From Burkholderia cepacia (GTDB lineage: Bacteria; Pseudomonadota; Gammaproteobacteria; Burkholderiales; Burkholderiaceae), in contig NZ_CP073638.1 in NCBI RefSeq assembly GCF_029962485.1, positions 1,922,001 to 1,986,000 of the forward strand: DNA of 64,000 nt. The letters run 5' to 3'. Positions 35,850 to 44,514 of this stretch are shown here, in pieces. Numbering within the stretch: the first letter of the stretch is position 1; the number at the start of each line of letters is the position of its first letter. Made by a program: the position numbers and the translations under genes. The notes below the pieces were generated by a model. That model saw only the letters and a program-made list of their open reading frames with translations, was not told the origin of the DNA and searched no databases.

Positions 35850-36917
35850 TCAATGCGGCGCGCGCCCTTCCCATGCATCCTGAAGCAGCGCACGAATCGC
35901 TGCGCGCTCGATCGGCCGCGGATTCGCATACGGGTTCCTGCACGCGAGATCGGCTGCTTCGTCGAGGCCAGCCTCCGGCATCCCGATGTCTGCGAGCGCC
36001 GGTGCGATACCGAGCTGCTCGTTCAGCCTGAACAGCAGCGGGCCGGCGTCCGCAGCGTCGTTCCCGCCCAGCGCCCGCGCAACCCGGCGCAGCGCATCGG
36101 GCGCCGCAGCGTGGTTGTAGTGCGCGGTATGCGGCAACATCGCCGCGTGCGTCTGCGCGTGCGGCAGATTGAACGTGCCGCCGAGCGTGTGACAAAGCTT
36201 GTGGTGCAACGCCATGCCGACCGCACCGAGGCAGGTGCCGGCAAGCCACGCGCCGTACAACGCGCGACTACGCATCGTGCGATCTTCCGGATCGCGCACC
36301 ACCACGGGCAACGCTTCGCCCAGCGCGCGAATCGATTCTTCGGCCATCAAGCTGATCACCGGGTTCGCGTCTTCCGCGTAGAGCGCCTCGACCGCGTGCG
36401 CCATCGCATTGACGCCCGACGCCGCCGAAATGCCCGGCGGCAGCGACAACGTCAGCGACGGGTCGTACAGCACGGTACGCGGCAGCACGCGCACATCGCG
36501 CCCGGTGCGCTTCAGCCGGCCTTCCGTGAGCCCGTAGATCGGCGTCATCTCCGAGCCCGCGTAAGTCGTCGGCACGGCCAGGATCGGCAGCGACGATTCG
36601 AGCGCAATGGCCTTGCCAAGCCCGATCGTCGACCCGCCGCCGATCGCGATGCAACAGTCCGCGCCCAGCTCCGCGGCCATCTCGCGCGCCGCGTGTGCGA
36701 CTTCGAGCGGCACGTGCATGACGGCCTGCGCACACACGCCGGCCGCGCGCTCGCCGAGTACCGCCTTCACTCGGTCGGCGAGATGCCGCTGCTCGGGCGT
36801 CGACAGAATGAGCGCGCGGCTGGCGCCGAGCGTCGACAGCTCGTCCGGCAGCCTGTCGAGCGCACCCCATTCGAACACCACGCGGGAAGGCGTGCCTTGA
36901 TAGACGAAGCGCTCCAT
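35850..36917 (-). CDS. Maleylacetate reductase
   Basis: A 355-residue iron-containing-alcohol-dehydrogenase-type enzyme. It reduces maleylacetate to 3-oxoadipate with NAD(P)H, the last step before the beta-ketoadipate route. It has the nucleotide loop IAIGGGSTIGLGKAIAL and PTTYAGSEMTPIYG, both typical of maleylacetate reductases. Metal and substrate histidines occur in GMALHHKLCHTLGGTFNLPHAQTH. The start is at 36917, seven bases after the aldehyde dehydrogenase stop, indicating co-transcription. Its place directly after the semialdehyde dehydrogenase completes the hydroquinone pathway. Confidence 0.9.
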   Translation of the reverse strand: MERFVYQGTPSRVVFEWGALDRLPDELSTLGASRALILSTPEQRHLADRVKAVLGERAAGVCAQAVMHVPLEVAHAAREMAAELGADCCIAIGGGSTIGLGKAIALESSLPILAVPTTYAGSEMTPIYGLTEGRLKRTGRDVRVLPRTVLYDPSLTLSLPPGISAASGVNAMAHAVEALYAEDANPVISLMAEESIRALGEALPVVVRDPEDRTMRSRALYGAWLAGTCLGAVGMALHHKLCHTLGGTFNLPHAQTHAAMLPHTAHYNHAAAPDALRRVARALGGNDAADAGPLLFRLNEQLGIAPALADIGMPEAGLDEAADLACRNPYANPRPIERAAIRALLQDAWEGRAPH

Positions 36918-36924
36918 GAAAGCC

Positions 36925-38391
36925 TCAGCGCTTGAAGTGCGGCGGCACGTTGCCGTCGACGTTGACCCACACCGAGCGCGCCTCCGTGTAGTCGTGCATG
37001 GCCTCGAAACCCATCTCGCGGCCGTAGCCCGACTTGCCGACGCCGCCGAACGGGCTGCCCGGATTGACGCGCTTGTAGCAGTTGATCCAGCACATGCCTG
37101 CATTGATCTGCGATGCCATCTTGTGTGCACGCGACAGATTCTGGGTCCAGAGGCCGCTGCCGAGCCCGTATTCCGTTGCGTTGGCGATGGCAAGCGCTTC
37201 TTCGTCGCTGCCGAAACGCAGCACCGTGACGAACGGGCCGAACACTTCCTCCTGCGCGACGCGGTCGCTCGCGCTCTTCGCCTCGATGATCGTCGGGCGC
37301 ACGTAGTAACCATTGGCGAGCGCCGGATCCTGCGGTGCGCTGCCGCCCGTCAGCACGCGGCCACCCTGCTCGCGCGCGACGTCGACATATGACAGCACGC
37401 GATCGAGGTGCTGCTTCGACGTCAGCGGGCCCATTTCCGTGTTCGGATCGAGCGGATTGCCGATCCGGATCGACGACGCGAGCGCGACGAATCGCTCGAG
37501 GAACGCGTCCGCGATCCGTTCGTGCAGCACGAGGCGCGAACCCGCGATGCATGCCTGCCCCTGGTTGTGAAAGATCGCCCAGGCAGCGCCGTTGATCGCC
37601 GCGTCGAGGTTGGCATCGTCGAACACGATATTCGCGCCCTTGCCGCCCAGTTCCAGCTGAATGCGCTTCAGGTTGCCCTGCGACGCTTCGACGATCCGCC
37701 GGCCGGTGGCCGTCGACCCCGTGAACGCGATCTTGCCGACGCCCGGATGTTCGGCGAGCCGCTGGCCGGCCGTATGGCCGTAACCGGGGACGATATTGAC
37801 GACGCCCGCGGGAAACCCGACTTCGGCCATCAGCTCGACGATGCGCAACGTCGACAGCGGCGTGATTTCCGACGGCTTGAGCACCACCGTGTTGCCGGCG
37901 GCCAGCGCCGGGCCCATCTTCCAGCTCGTGAACATCAGCGGAAAATTCCACGGCACGATCTGGCCGACGACGCCGATCGGCGCGCGCTGCACGTAGTTCA
38001 GGAAGCCGGTCTCGACCGGAATCACCGAGCCTTGCAGCTTGTCGGCCATGCCGCCGAAATAGCGGAAGCAGGCCGCCGTGCGCGGCACGTCGAGCGAACG
38101 CGAATCGCGAATCGGGTGGCCGGTGTCCAGCGATTCGAGCTGCGCCAGCTCCTCCGTGTTGGCTTCGATCGCATCGGCCAGGCGCAGCAGCAGACGGCCA
38201 CGCTCGGCCGCCGGCAGCGCCGACCATTTGGGAAACGCGCGCGTCGCGGCGTCGACGGCCAGATCGACGTCCGCCGCGGTGGCTGCGGCGATCTTCGCGA
38301 TGACGGAGCCGTCGTGCGGGTTCAGCACGTCGATCGTGCCGCGGTCGACGGCGTCAACGAAGCGCCCGTCGATGAAGAGTTGGGTTTGCAT
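36925..38391 (-). CDS. 4-hydroxymuconic semialdehyde dehydrogenase (ALDH family)
   Basis: A 488-residue NAD(P)-dependent aldehyde dehydrogenase. The family motifs are all present: the oxyanion region VPWNFPLM, the Rossmann FTGSTATGR, the general base ELGGKGANIVF, the catalytic cysteine in NQGQACIAGSRL, and EEVFGPFVTV. Sequence alone cannot give the substrate. Placed between hydroquinone dioxygenase and maleylacetate reductase, it should oxidise the ring-cleavage product 4-hydroxymuconic semialdehyde to maleylacetate. The start is at 38391. Confidence 0.85.
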   Translation of the reverse strand: MQTQLFIDGRFVDAVDRGTIDVLNPHDGSVIAKIAAATAADVDLAVDAATRAFPKWSALPAAERGRLLLRLADAIEANTEELAQLESLDTGHPIRDSRSLDVPRTAACFRYFGGMADKLQGSVIPVETGFLNYVQRAPIGVVGQIVPWNFPLMFTSWKMGPALAAGNTVVLKPSEITPLSTLRIVELMAEVGFPAGVVNIVPGYGHTAGQRLAEHPGVGKIAFTGSTATGRRIVEASQGNLKRIQLELGGKGANIVFDDANLDAAINGAAWAIFHNQGQACIAGSRLVLHERIADAFLERFVALASSIRIGNPLDPNTEMGPLTSKQHLDRVLSYVDVAREQGGRVLTGGSAPQDPALANGYYVRPTIIEAKSASDRVAQEEVFGPFVTVLRFGSDEEALAIANATEYGLGSGLWTQNLSRAHKMASQINAGMCWINCYKRVNPGSPFGGVGKSGYGREMGFEAMHDYTEARSVWVNVDGNVPPHFKR

Positions 38392-38441
38392 GAATCGTCC
38401 TCGGTGTTTGGCAGAAGCTGAAGCAGTCGCCGGCGCGCGGC

Positions 38442-39461
38442 TCAGAATGCGATCGGATACGGTGCGAGCTCGCCGCTCTCGTAGCGTTGCGGCAGGTTCG
38501 GCGTCGCGTTTTCCCAGACCAGCAGCATCGAACGCTTGGTCGAGTAGCCCTGGTGACGGATGTCGGCCGGCATCGCGCAGATGTCGCCTGCGCGCATCGT
38601 GACGCGTGCGCGCGGCGCGCCGGTGTTCTTGTCGCCGATGTCCCACACGATTTCGTCGGACAGTTGCAGGAACCATTCGACGCGGTCGTTGCCATGGAAC
38701 ACCGGCAGGATGAATTCCTCGGTGGTCGGGCAAAACAGGCTGCGCCCGCACACCGACGTGACCGACGGATTCCACGTGACGTCCGAGCGCGACAGGTACT
38801 TGAACAGGTTGAACGCGTGCAGCTCGCCTTCGAAGCCCGGCTCGACATGCACTTCCGGCTCGTCCTGCGCGACGTCGAGGAACGCGCGGTTGACCGGCAG
38901 CTCGTTGCGCAGCGGCGAATCGCCTTCGAGGCCCGGCATGCGGCGCGTCGCGATGCGCGTGCGCTCGATCGCCGCGCCGTTTTCACCGTGCTTGCGCCCG
39001 AATGCGGTGCCGGTTTCCTCCGGCGCCGCGAACGGGTCGAAGCCTTCGTTCGTCCAGTCGTGCAGCATCGCCTTGAAGGTCGCCATGATCGTCGGCGTTT
39101 CGAAGGTCTCGGTGTAATCGACACCGGCGTCCTTCAGGATGCCGTTGAACGTGCCCGCATACATGTCGACCTTGCCGTAGTGATTGCGCGTGCCGAACAC
39201 GTGGTCGAAGTTCACCCAGCCGTAGAAGAAGCCCCATGCGACGTCGCGCATCATCGCGCGCAGGAACGCGTCCGCCGGCATCGCATGCGTGCGGGTCTGG
39301 CCTTTCGCGGGCCAGCTGATCTTCACGAAGTATTCGTCGCGCTGGAATTCGAATGCGCCGAGCTGGAAGCGGCGGTAGCCGGTCACGGCATCGGCTTCGG
39401 TCGATCGCACCAGATCGGCGGCAAAGCCCGTGGACGGGTCGAGGGTTTCGAGGGTGGCCAT
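38442..39461 (-). CDS. Hydroquinone 1,2-dioxygenase, large subunit
   Basis: A 339-residue protein of the HapD/PnpD type. This family forms a two-subunit Fe(II) enzyme that cleaves hydroquinone to 4-hydroxymuconic semialdehyde. Visible traits are the N-terminal TGYRRFQLGAFEFQRDEYFV and the C-terminal cupin-like part with FHGNDRVEWFLQL, then AGDICAMPADIRHQGYSTKR. The latter hold the His/Glu residues expected for the iron site. The gene is 37 bp downstream of the small subunit and 50 bp upstream of the semialdehyde dehydrogenase, in an order familiar from p-nitrophenol and 4-hydroxyacetophenone operons. Confidence 0.82.
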   Translation of the reverse strand: MATLETLDPSTGFAADLVRSTEADAVTGYRRFQLGAFEFQRDEYFVKISWPAKGQTRTHAMPADAFLRAMMRDVAWGFFYGWVNFDHVFGTRNHYGKVDMYAGTFNGILKDAGVDYTETFETPTIMATFKAMLHDWTNEGFDPFAAPEETGTAFGRKHGENGAAIERTRIATRRMPGLEGDSPLRNELPVNRAFLDVAQDEPEVHVEPGFEGELHAFNLFKYLSRSDVTWNPSVTSVCGRSLFCPTTEEFILPVFHGNDRVEWFLQLSDEIVWDIGDKNTGAPRARVTMRAGDICAMPADIRHQGYSTKRSMLLVWENATPNLPQRYESGELAPYPIAF

Positions 39462-39498
39462 AACGTGTCTCCTGGGATAGTCGAATGAGGTCGGAAGG

Positions 39499-39993
39499 TC
39501 AGTGCAGGCAGATCTCGGCCCACTTCTCGACGGACAACTCGCCGAGGATGGTCTGCACGAGAGCGACGCCCGGCCGGCTCGCGGTGAAGCGATAGGCACA
39601 GCCGGCCGGCAGCAGTGCCTGATGGCCCTTGCGCAATACGACGTACCCCATGTTCCGGCCGGCCGGTTGCTCGCCGGCGCTCACGGTGCCGCGACCCGAT
39701 GCCGGCGGGTTGTCGAGCTTGATGAATTCGATCCGGACTTCGCCGTCCATCTGGATCGTGAACTCGTCATGCGCACACGCGAACCACGGCGACTGGCCGT
39801 CGGTCCTCAACACTTCGATCACGTATTCGAGATTCTTGCCGGCGACGACCTTTTCATAAGGGGCCGACTTCGATGCCACCTCGAAGACATTCGAGAAGGC
39901 GTAGTGCTGCGCGCTGCCGCTGGTGATTTCGATCTCGCCCTTCCGGTAACCATCGAGCGAGCCGAAGACGGTGTGGAATGCCGTGCTGGTCAT
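39499..39993 (-). CDS. Hydroquinone 1,2-dioxygenase, small subunit
   Basis: A 164-residue protein resembling HapC/PnpC. Typical segments are FGSLDGYRKGEIEI near the N-terminus, SNVFEVASKSAPYEKVVAGKN in the middle and NMGYVVLRKGHQALLPAGCAY near the end. The fold looks cupin-like. It is the first structural gene after the regulator, and an exact 17-bp motif shared with the MFS promoter lies 87 bp upstream of its start, pointing to control by the LysR protein. Confidence 0.82.
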   Translation of the reverse strand: MTSTAFHTVFGSLDGYRKGEIEITSGSAQHYAFSNVFEVASKSAPYEKVVAGKNLEYVIEVLRTDGQSPWFACAHDEFTIQMDGEVRIEFIKLDNPPASGRGTVSAGEQPAGRNMGYVVLRKGHQALLPAGCAYRFTASRPGVALVQTILGELSVEKWAEICLH

Positions 39994-40079
39994 TTCTGTC
40001 TCCTGAGTTGAACCGCTTGTTGGATTCCACTCTAGGGGCAAGGGACAGCAGCAACAAGGCAACGGATGGCGATTACGGC

Positions 40080-40096
40080 ATTTGCGTTTCGCGAAT
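40080..40096. promoter_or_regulatory. Putative LysR-regulator site before the dioxygenase genes
   Basis: ATTTGCGTTTCGCGAAT occurs here, and its exact reverse complement at 42610-42626 before the MFS gene. The site lies 87-103 bp upstream of the small-subunit start, in the usual range for LysR activation. Two exact 17-mers in two promoters of one pathway are unlikely by chance. Confidence 0.65.
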
Positions 40097-40108
40097 AATC
40101 CGCCTGGT

Positions 40109-41038
40109 TCAACGCACCCAGCCGCGCTCCAGCAGCGGGAGATCCCACGAGGGCTCGTCGCCGATGTATTCGGCGAGGAATTCGACCAGGGCCTTCACCT
40201 TCAACGCCTGTCGCTGCGTTGCGGGATAAACGGCGGCAAAGCTCAAAGGCGCGAGTTGATAGTCGGTGAGGATCGGCACCAGGCGGCCCGCGACGAGCGC
40301 ATCGCTCGCCACGAGCGTGGGCAAGCAGACCACGCCGCCGCCCGTCAGCGCGTATTCGCGCAACAGGTGAACGGAGTTCGAGCGAATCATGCCCGGCAGC
40401 TCCATTTCGACGACCTCGTCGCCGCGCGCCATCGTCCAGCGGTTGCGCGACGGATAGCCCGAATACAGCGCCGTCGTGTGCTGCAGCAGATCGCGTGGAT
40501 GTTGTGGTGCACCATGTGCGTCGACGTACGCGGGCGCCGCACAAAAGAGACGCCGGACCGTGAACAGCCGTCGCTCGATCAGCGATTCGGAAATCGGCGG
40601 GAAGATCTGGAACGCGATGTCGAACCCTTCTTCGACAGGGTCCACGACACGGTCATTGACGATGATGTCGAGCTGGATGCCCGGGTAGCGCTGATTGAAT
40701 GCGGCCAGCGGCACGCCGAAGTGATCGAGCGCGAAACCGGGCAGCATCTGGATGCGCAGCCGCCCGGTCGGCGTCGCGCGAAGCTCGCGCATCTGGTCCG
40801 TCAACTCGTTGACGCGCCCGACCACCTCCGCACACTCGCGATAGAACGCCTCGCCCACTTCGGACAGGCGCACGTGGCGCGTGCTGCGATGGAACAGCGG
40901 CGCGTTGACGAACTTCTCGAGCTGCTGGATACGGTTCGTCACGACCGAACTCGTCACACCCAGTTGCCGCGCGGCCTCGGCGAAGCTGCTCGCCTCGGCC
41001 ACTCTCACGAATGCTTCGATGCTCAGGAACCGGTCCAT
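40109..41038 (-). CDS. LysR-family regulator of hydroquinone degradation
   Basis: A 309-residue LysR-type regulator. The N-terminal winged HTH is FVRVAEASSFAEAARQLGVT then SSVVTNRIQQLEKFVNAPLF. The effector-binding domain follows from about residue 90 (GRLRIQMLPGFALDHFG). It lies on the same strand as the pathway, between the importer gene and the dioxygenase genes, which is unusual because LysR genes are more often divergent. The ligand is probably hydroquinone or a ring-cleavage product; this is inference. Confidence 0.85.
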   Translation of the reverse strand: MDRFLSIEAFVRVAEASSFAEAARQLGVTSSVVTNRIQQLEKFVNAPLFHRSTRHVRLSEVGEAFYRECAEVVGRVNELTDQMRELRATPTGRLRIQMLPGFALDHFGVPLAAFNQRYPGIQLDIIVNDRVVDPVEEGFDIAFQIFPPISESLIERRLFTVRRLFCAAPAYVDAHGAPQHPRDLLQHTTALYSGYPSRNRWTMARGDEVVEMELPGMIRSNSVHLLREYALTGGGVVCLPTLVASDALVAGRLVPILTDYQLAPLSFAAVYPATQRQALKVKALVEFLAEYIGDEPSWDLPLLERGWVR

Positions 41039-41154
41039 GCCCCGCCCTTTTTCGACAGCGAAAACGGCAGTCTACCTGTGCGGGTATCGGGTTGTGTCAT
41101 GCGAAAGGCGTCACAGTGTCGCCAAATCGATGTCAATCGACGAACGCACCGGCA

Positions 41155-42408
41155 TTACCGCGATTGCTCTCCGGTTGCCAGTTCCGGCTGCACGACCGCG
41201 CGGCGCTGCAACACGGCCGGTGCGGTTTCCTTCAGCAACAGGCTGACCACGATGCCCAGCACGACCGCGCACATCGGCAGCCACAGAATATTCTGGATGC
41301 CAAAGTGTGCGGCGACATAGCCGCCCATCGCCGGCGCGATGCCGCCGCCGAAGATCTCGCCGACGCCGACCACCATGCCGATGGACGTCGACACGAGGCC
41401 GATGGGTGCGGCCTCGGTCGCCACCGGGCCGGACAGCAGCGACACCAGCCCGAGCGTGAAGAACGACGCGACGAACAGCACGCCGAACAGCGCCAGCGGC
41501 TGCGGGCCGAGGCCGCGGAAGATGTAGAGCATCACGGCCGTTCCGGCGAAGCCGACGATGCTCGCGATGCGACGGCCGACCAGGTCGGACAGCCCCGGCA
41601 ACCCGAACTGCCCGAGAAACCCGCCGAAGCCGATCGCCGACACGACGAGGCCCATCTTCTGCGTGCCGAGCGACAGGTAATCGGTCAGGTACAGCGGCAG
41701 CAGCGCACCGAGCACGAAGACGCCGGTCATCGCGCAGCACAGCGCGGCCATCGCCACGAGGATGTTGCGGCTCTTGAGCACATGGCCGAGCGATGCCGGC
41801 GCATGTTCCGATGCGACTTCCTTCACGACTTTCGGCTCGCGGATCACGAAGAACATGATCGCGCCGAGGATCAGGCCGGGCACGGCCACCAGCGCAAAGA
41901 CCCAGCGCCACGACACGAAGCCGAGCAGTTGCGTGGCGATGATCGGCGACAGCGCGAGGCCGAACAGCGCGAAGCCGCTTTGCTGCAGGCCGAGGTTCAG
42001 GCCGCGACGCCGCGGATGCGACGCATCGGCCGTCGCCGCGAAACTCGTCGGGCAGAACGAGCCCTCCGCGACGCCCATCAACCCGCGAATCGCCATCAGG
42101 CCAAGCAGACCGCCCGCGAGCCCCGAGAAACCCGACAGCAGCGAGAACGCGATGATCGCCGGAATCAGCACCTTCCGGCGGCCGATCTTGTCGGAGATGC
42201 CGCCCATCAGCGCCGCGAAGATACCCCACGACAAACCGAGCACACCGATGCAATTGCCGACGTCCTGCGCGGTCAGGTTCAGGTCCTTCATGATCGAAGG
42301 GAACAGCGGCGCGATGAGCCAGCGGTCGAGGCCGACCAGCCCGAAACCGAGCGCCAGCAGCGTGACCGCTTTCCACTCGTATGAGGTATCCCACTCGTTT
42401 GCTTTCAT
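41155..42408 (-). CDS. MFS transporter, probably aromatic acid/phenolic importer
   Basis: A 417-residue, 12-helix major facilitator of the aromatic-acid:H+ symporter type. Traits are GLVGLDRWLIAPLFPSIM in helix 1, GGISDKIGRRKVLIP (loop 2-3 motif) and RGLMGVAEGSFCPTSFAA. The start at 42408 places the first helix about 15 residues in. It heads the same-strand gene set and carries the same 17-bp motif about 200 bp upstream as the dioxygenase promoter. It probably imports the aromatic growth substrate that gives rise to hydroquinone. Confidence 0.8.
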   Translation of the reverse strand: MKANEWDTSYEWKAVTLLALGFGLVGLDRWLIAPLFPSIMKDLNLTAQDVGNCIGVLGLSWGIFAALMGGISDKIGRRKVLIPAIIAFSLLSGFSGLAGGLLGLMAIRGLMGVAEGSFCPTSFAATADASHPRRRGLNLGLQQSGFALFGLALSPIIATQLLGFVSWRWVFALVAVPGLILGAIMFFVIREPKVVKEVASEHAPASLGHVLKSRNILVAMAALCCAMTGVFVLGALLPLYLTDYLSLGTQKMGLVVSAIGFGGFLGQFGLPGLSDLVGRRIASIVGFAGTAVMLYIFRGLGPQPLALFGVLFVASFFTLGLVSLLSGPVATEAAPIGLVSTSIGMVVGVGEIFGGGIAPAMGGYVAAHFGIQNILWLPMCAVVLGIVVSLLLKETAPAVLQRRAVVQPELATGEQSR

Positions 42409-42950
42409 GTCCGTCTCCGTGGACGCCGGTTCGCCTGCGCGCGCCGGAGCGCCTGCGCATGGATCAGGTCCGATGGTTTTTGTGTGCGATGTGAATCGCG
42501 AGGAAGTGTCGGCGGACGTTCGGGTTCGATGCGTCGAATACGCTCAGCCGACGCCACCACGATAGGTGCACGGCCGCCAATCGGGTATGGAACAACCGGC
42601 GAACGCGCCATTCGCGAAACGCAAATAATCGGGCGAGAAGGGCCGGGCGTGCCTGCAGAGAAGCGCCGAGCGAATCCGCGCGGCGTTGAAATGCCGCTCA
42701 CTCGCGCGATATCGGGGAATCCCTCATGGACTTGAAGGTTCCCGGGTACGGCACCGCCCGGGAACGCACGATGGCGCGTGGTTCATCGGGGCAGAAAGGG
42801 TGCTGCATCGACATAGAAACAAATTCTCCCATTCAATTTAACGAGAAAACGTTATTCCATATCAAGCTGAATCGCCAGCCAACTTTGGATCCTTTTTCCC
42901 TCCTGTCCCCCGTATCATTTCTCTCACTACGCAATGAGCAAGAGACGGAC
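42409..42950. other. Divergent intergenic region
   Basis: A 542-bp region between the MFS start and the cysteine desulfurase start. It contains the 17-bp motif at 42610-42626. Around 42820-42870 it is AT-rich and probably contains the desulfurase promoter. A GAAAACGTTATTCC string at 42845-42858 resembles the uronate operator core but has only half its symmetry. Confidence 0.45.
42610..42626. promoter_or_regulatory. Putative LysR-regulator site before the MFS gene
   Basis: ATTCGCGAAACGCAAAT is the exact reverse complement of the motif at 40080-40096. It is located about 200 bp upstream of the MFS start, further away than is usual, so either the leader is long or the site acts from a distance. 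Confidence 0.55.
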
Positions 42951-44429
42951 ATGAGCGACACCAACACGCTGCACTACCTCGACTACGCCGCCACGACGCC
43001 CGCCGATCCGCGCGTGATCGAAGCGATGACGGCCTGCCTCGGCTTCGACGGCATCTTCGGCAACCCCGCATCGAGCTCGCACGCCGCCGGCCGGCTGGCG
43101 AAAGACAAGGTCGAACACGCGCGCGCGCAGGTCGCCGCGCTGATCGGCGCGGACGCCGACGAGATCGTCTGGACCTCGGGCGCCACCGAATCGAACAACC
43201 TCGCGCTGAAGGGCTATGCGGAAAACGCGACCGACAAGCGCCACCTGATCACGAGCCGCATCGAGCACAAGGCCATTCTCGACACGATGGCGAACCTGTC
43301 GAAGCACGGCTCGTCGGTCACGTTCCTGACGCCCACGCGTGACGGCGAGATCACCGCCGACGCCGTGGCGGCCGCGATCGGCCCCGAGACGGGCCTTGTG
43401 TCGCTGATGCTCGTGAACAACGAGATCGGCACGCTGACCGACATCGCCGCCATTTCCCGCATCGTGCATGCCGCCGGCGCACTGCTCCACGTCGATGCCG
43501 CGCAGGCGCTCGGCAAGACGCCGATCGACGTGCGCGCGCTCGGCATCGACATGATGTCGATGTCGGCGCACAAGGTTTACGGGCCCAAGGGTATCGGCGC
43601 GCTGTTCGTCCGCCGCGATATAGCCGATCGCATCGCACCGCAGATTCACGGCGGCGGTCACGAGCGCGGGTTGCGCTCGGGCACGCTCGCGACGCATCAG
43701 ATCGTCGGGATGGGCGTCGCGTGCGAACTCGCTGCTGAAAAGCTCGACGGCGAAGCCGCGCGGATCGCCGCGCTCGGCGCACGCCTCACCGACGCACTGT
43801 TCGCGCTCGGCGACGTCACGCAGAACGCGGCCGCCGCGCGCCGCATCCCGCACACGCTGAGCTTGACGGTGAACGCACCGGGCTTCTTCCCGTTCATGCT
43901 CGGCGAAGCGCTCGCCGTGTCGTCGACTTCCGCGTGCAACTCGACCAGCGGCGCACCGTCGCACGTGCTGACCGCGATCGGCCTCGATGCGGAAACGGCC
44001 GGCCGCACCGTGCGCGTCAGCTTCGGCCGCTTCACGACGGAGCAGGACGTCGACTTTGCGATCGCGTGTTTCCGCCAAGCAATCGAGCAATGCCGCGCGA
44101 CCGCCGCGAACGGGTTCTCCGCGTCGCGTCAGATCACGCCGGCCGACCTGAAGGCGATCCGCAATGCCGGCTACCGCTCGGTCATCTGCAACCGGCCCGA
44201 CGGCGAAGGCGACGACCATCCGGCCTTCGACGAGATCGCCGCCGCCGCCCGCGAACTGGGCCTCGAAGCACGCTACCTGCCGGTCGAGCGCGACCACATC
44301 GGCGACGCGGAAGTCGACGCGTTCGGGGCGCTGGTCGATACGCTGCAGAAGCCGGTGCTCGCGTATTGCCGCAGCGGCAACCGCTCCGGCCTGTTGTGGA
44401 ATCGCCTGTCCGCACGACGCACGGCCTGA
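42951..44429 (+). CDS. Cysteine desulfurase fused to a DUF442 phosphatase-like domain
   Basis: A 492-residue fusion. Residues 1 to about 390 form an IscS/NifS-type aminotransferase fold. It has YLDYAATTPADPRVIEAM at the start, HVDAAQALGKTPIDV, the PLP lysine Lys208 in SMSAHKVYGPKG, and the persulfide-accepting Cys329 in SSTSACNSTSG. Residues about 395-492 match the DUF442 (beta-lactamase-hydrolase-like) fold. They carry Cys473 in YCRSGNRSG, similar to the phosphatase or rhodanese loop. The usual partners of DUF442 are sulfide/persulfide oxidation proteins. The fusion suggests direct handling of the persulfide formed on Cys329. No isc or suf neighbours are present. The start at 42951 is an ATG just after an AGAGACGG ribosome site. 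Confidence 0.85.
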   Translation: MSDTNTLHYLDYAATTPADPRVIEAMTACLGFDGIFGNPASSSHAAGRLAKDKVEHARAQVAALIGADADEIVWTSGATESNNLALKGYAENATDKRHLITSRIEHKAILDTMANLSKHGSSVTFLTPTRDGEITADAVAAAIGPETGLVSLMLVNNEIGTLTDIAAISRIVHAAGALLHVDAAQALGKTPIDVRALGIDMMSMSAHKVYGPKGIGALFVRRDIADRIAPQIHGGGHERGLRSGTLATHQIVGMGVACELAAEKLDGEAARIAALGARLTDALFALGDVTQNAAAARRIPHTLSLTVNAPGFFPFMLGEALAVSSTSACNSTSGAPSHVLTAIGLDAETAGRTVRVSFGRFTTEQDVDFAIACFRQAIEQCRATAANGFSASRQITPADLKAIRNAGYRSVICNRPDGEGDDHPAFDEIAAAARELGLEARYLPVERDHIGDAEVDAFGALVDTLQKPVLAYCRSGNRSGLLWNRLSARRTA

Positions 44430-44514
44430 GCCGGCACACCTCCCCCGTTACACCGCACCACCCGCGTTCACGCACGAAGCCGATGCTTCGCTGCGTGAAC
44501 GGCGGTGACTTCAT

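Noticed and set aside
42845..42858. GAAAACGTTATTCC string resembling the uronate operator
   Set aside because: Only the core matches and the symmetry is broken; the following gene (cysteine desulfurase) has no link to uronate use.
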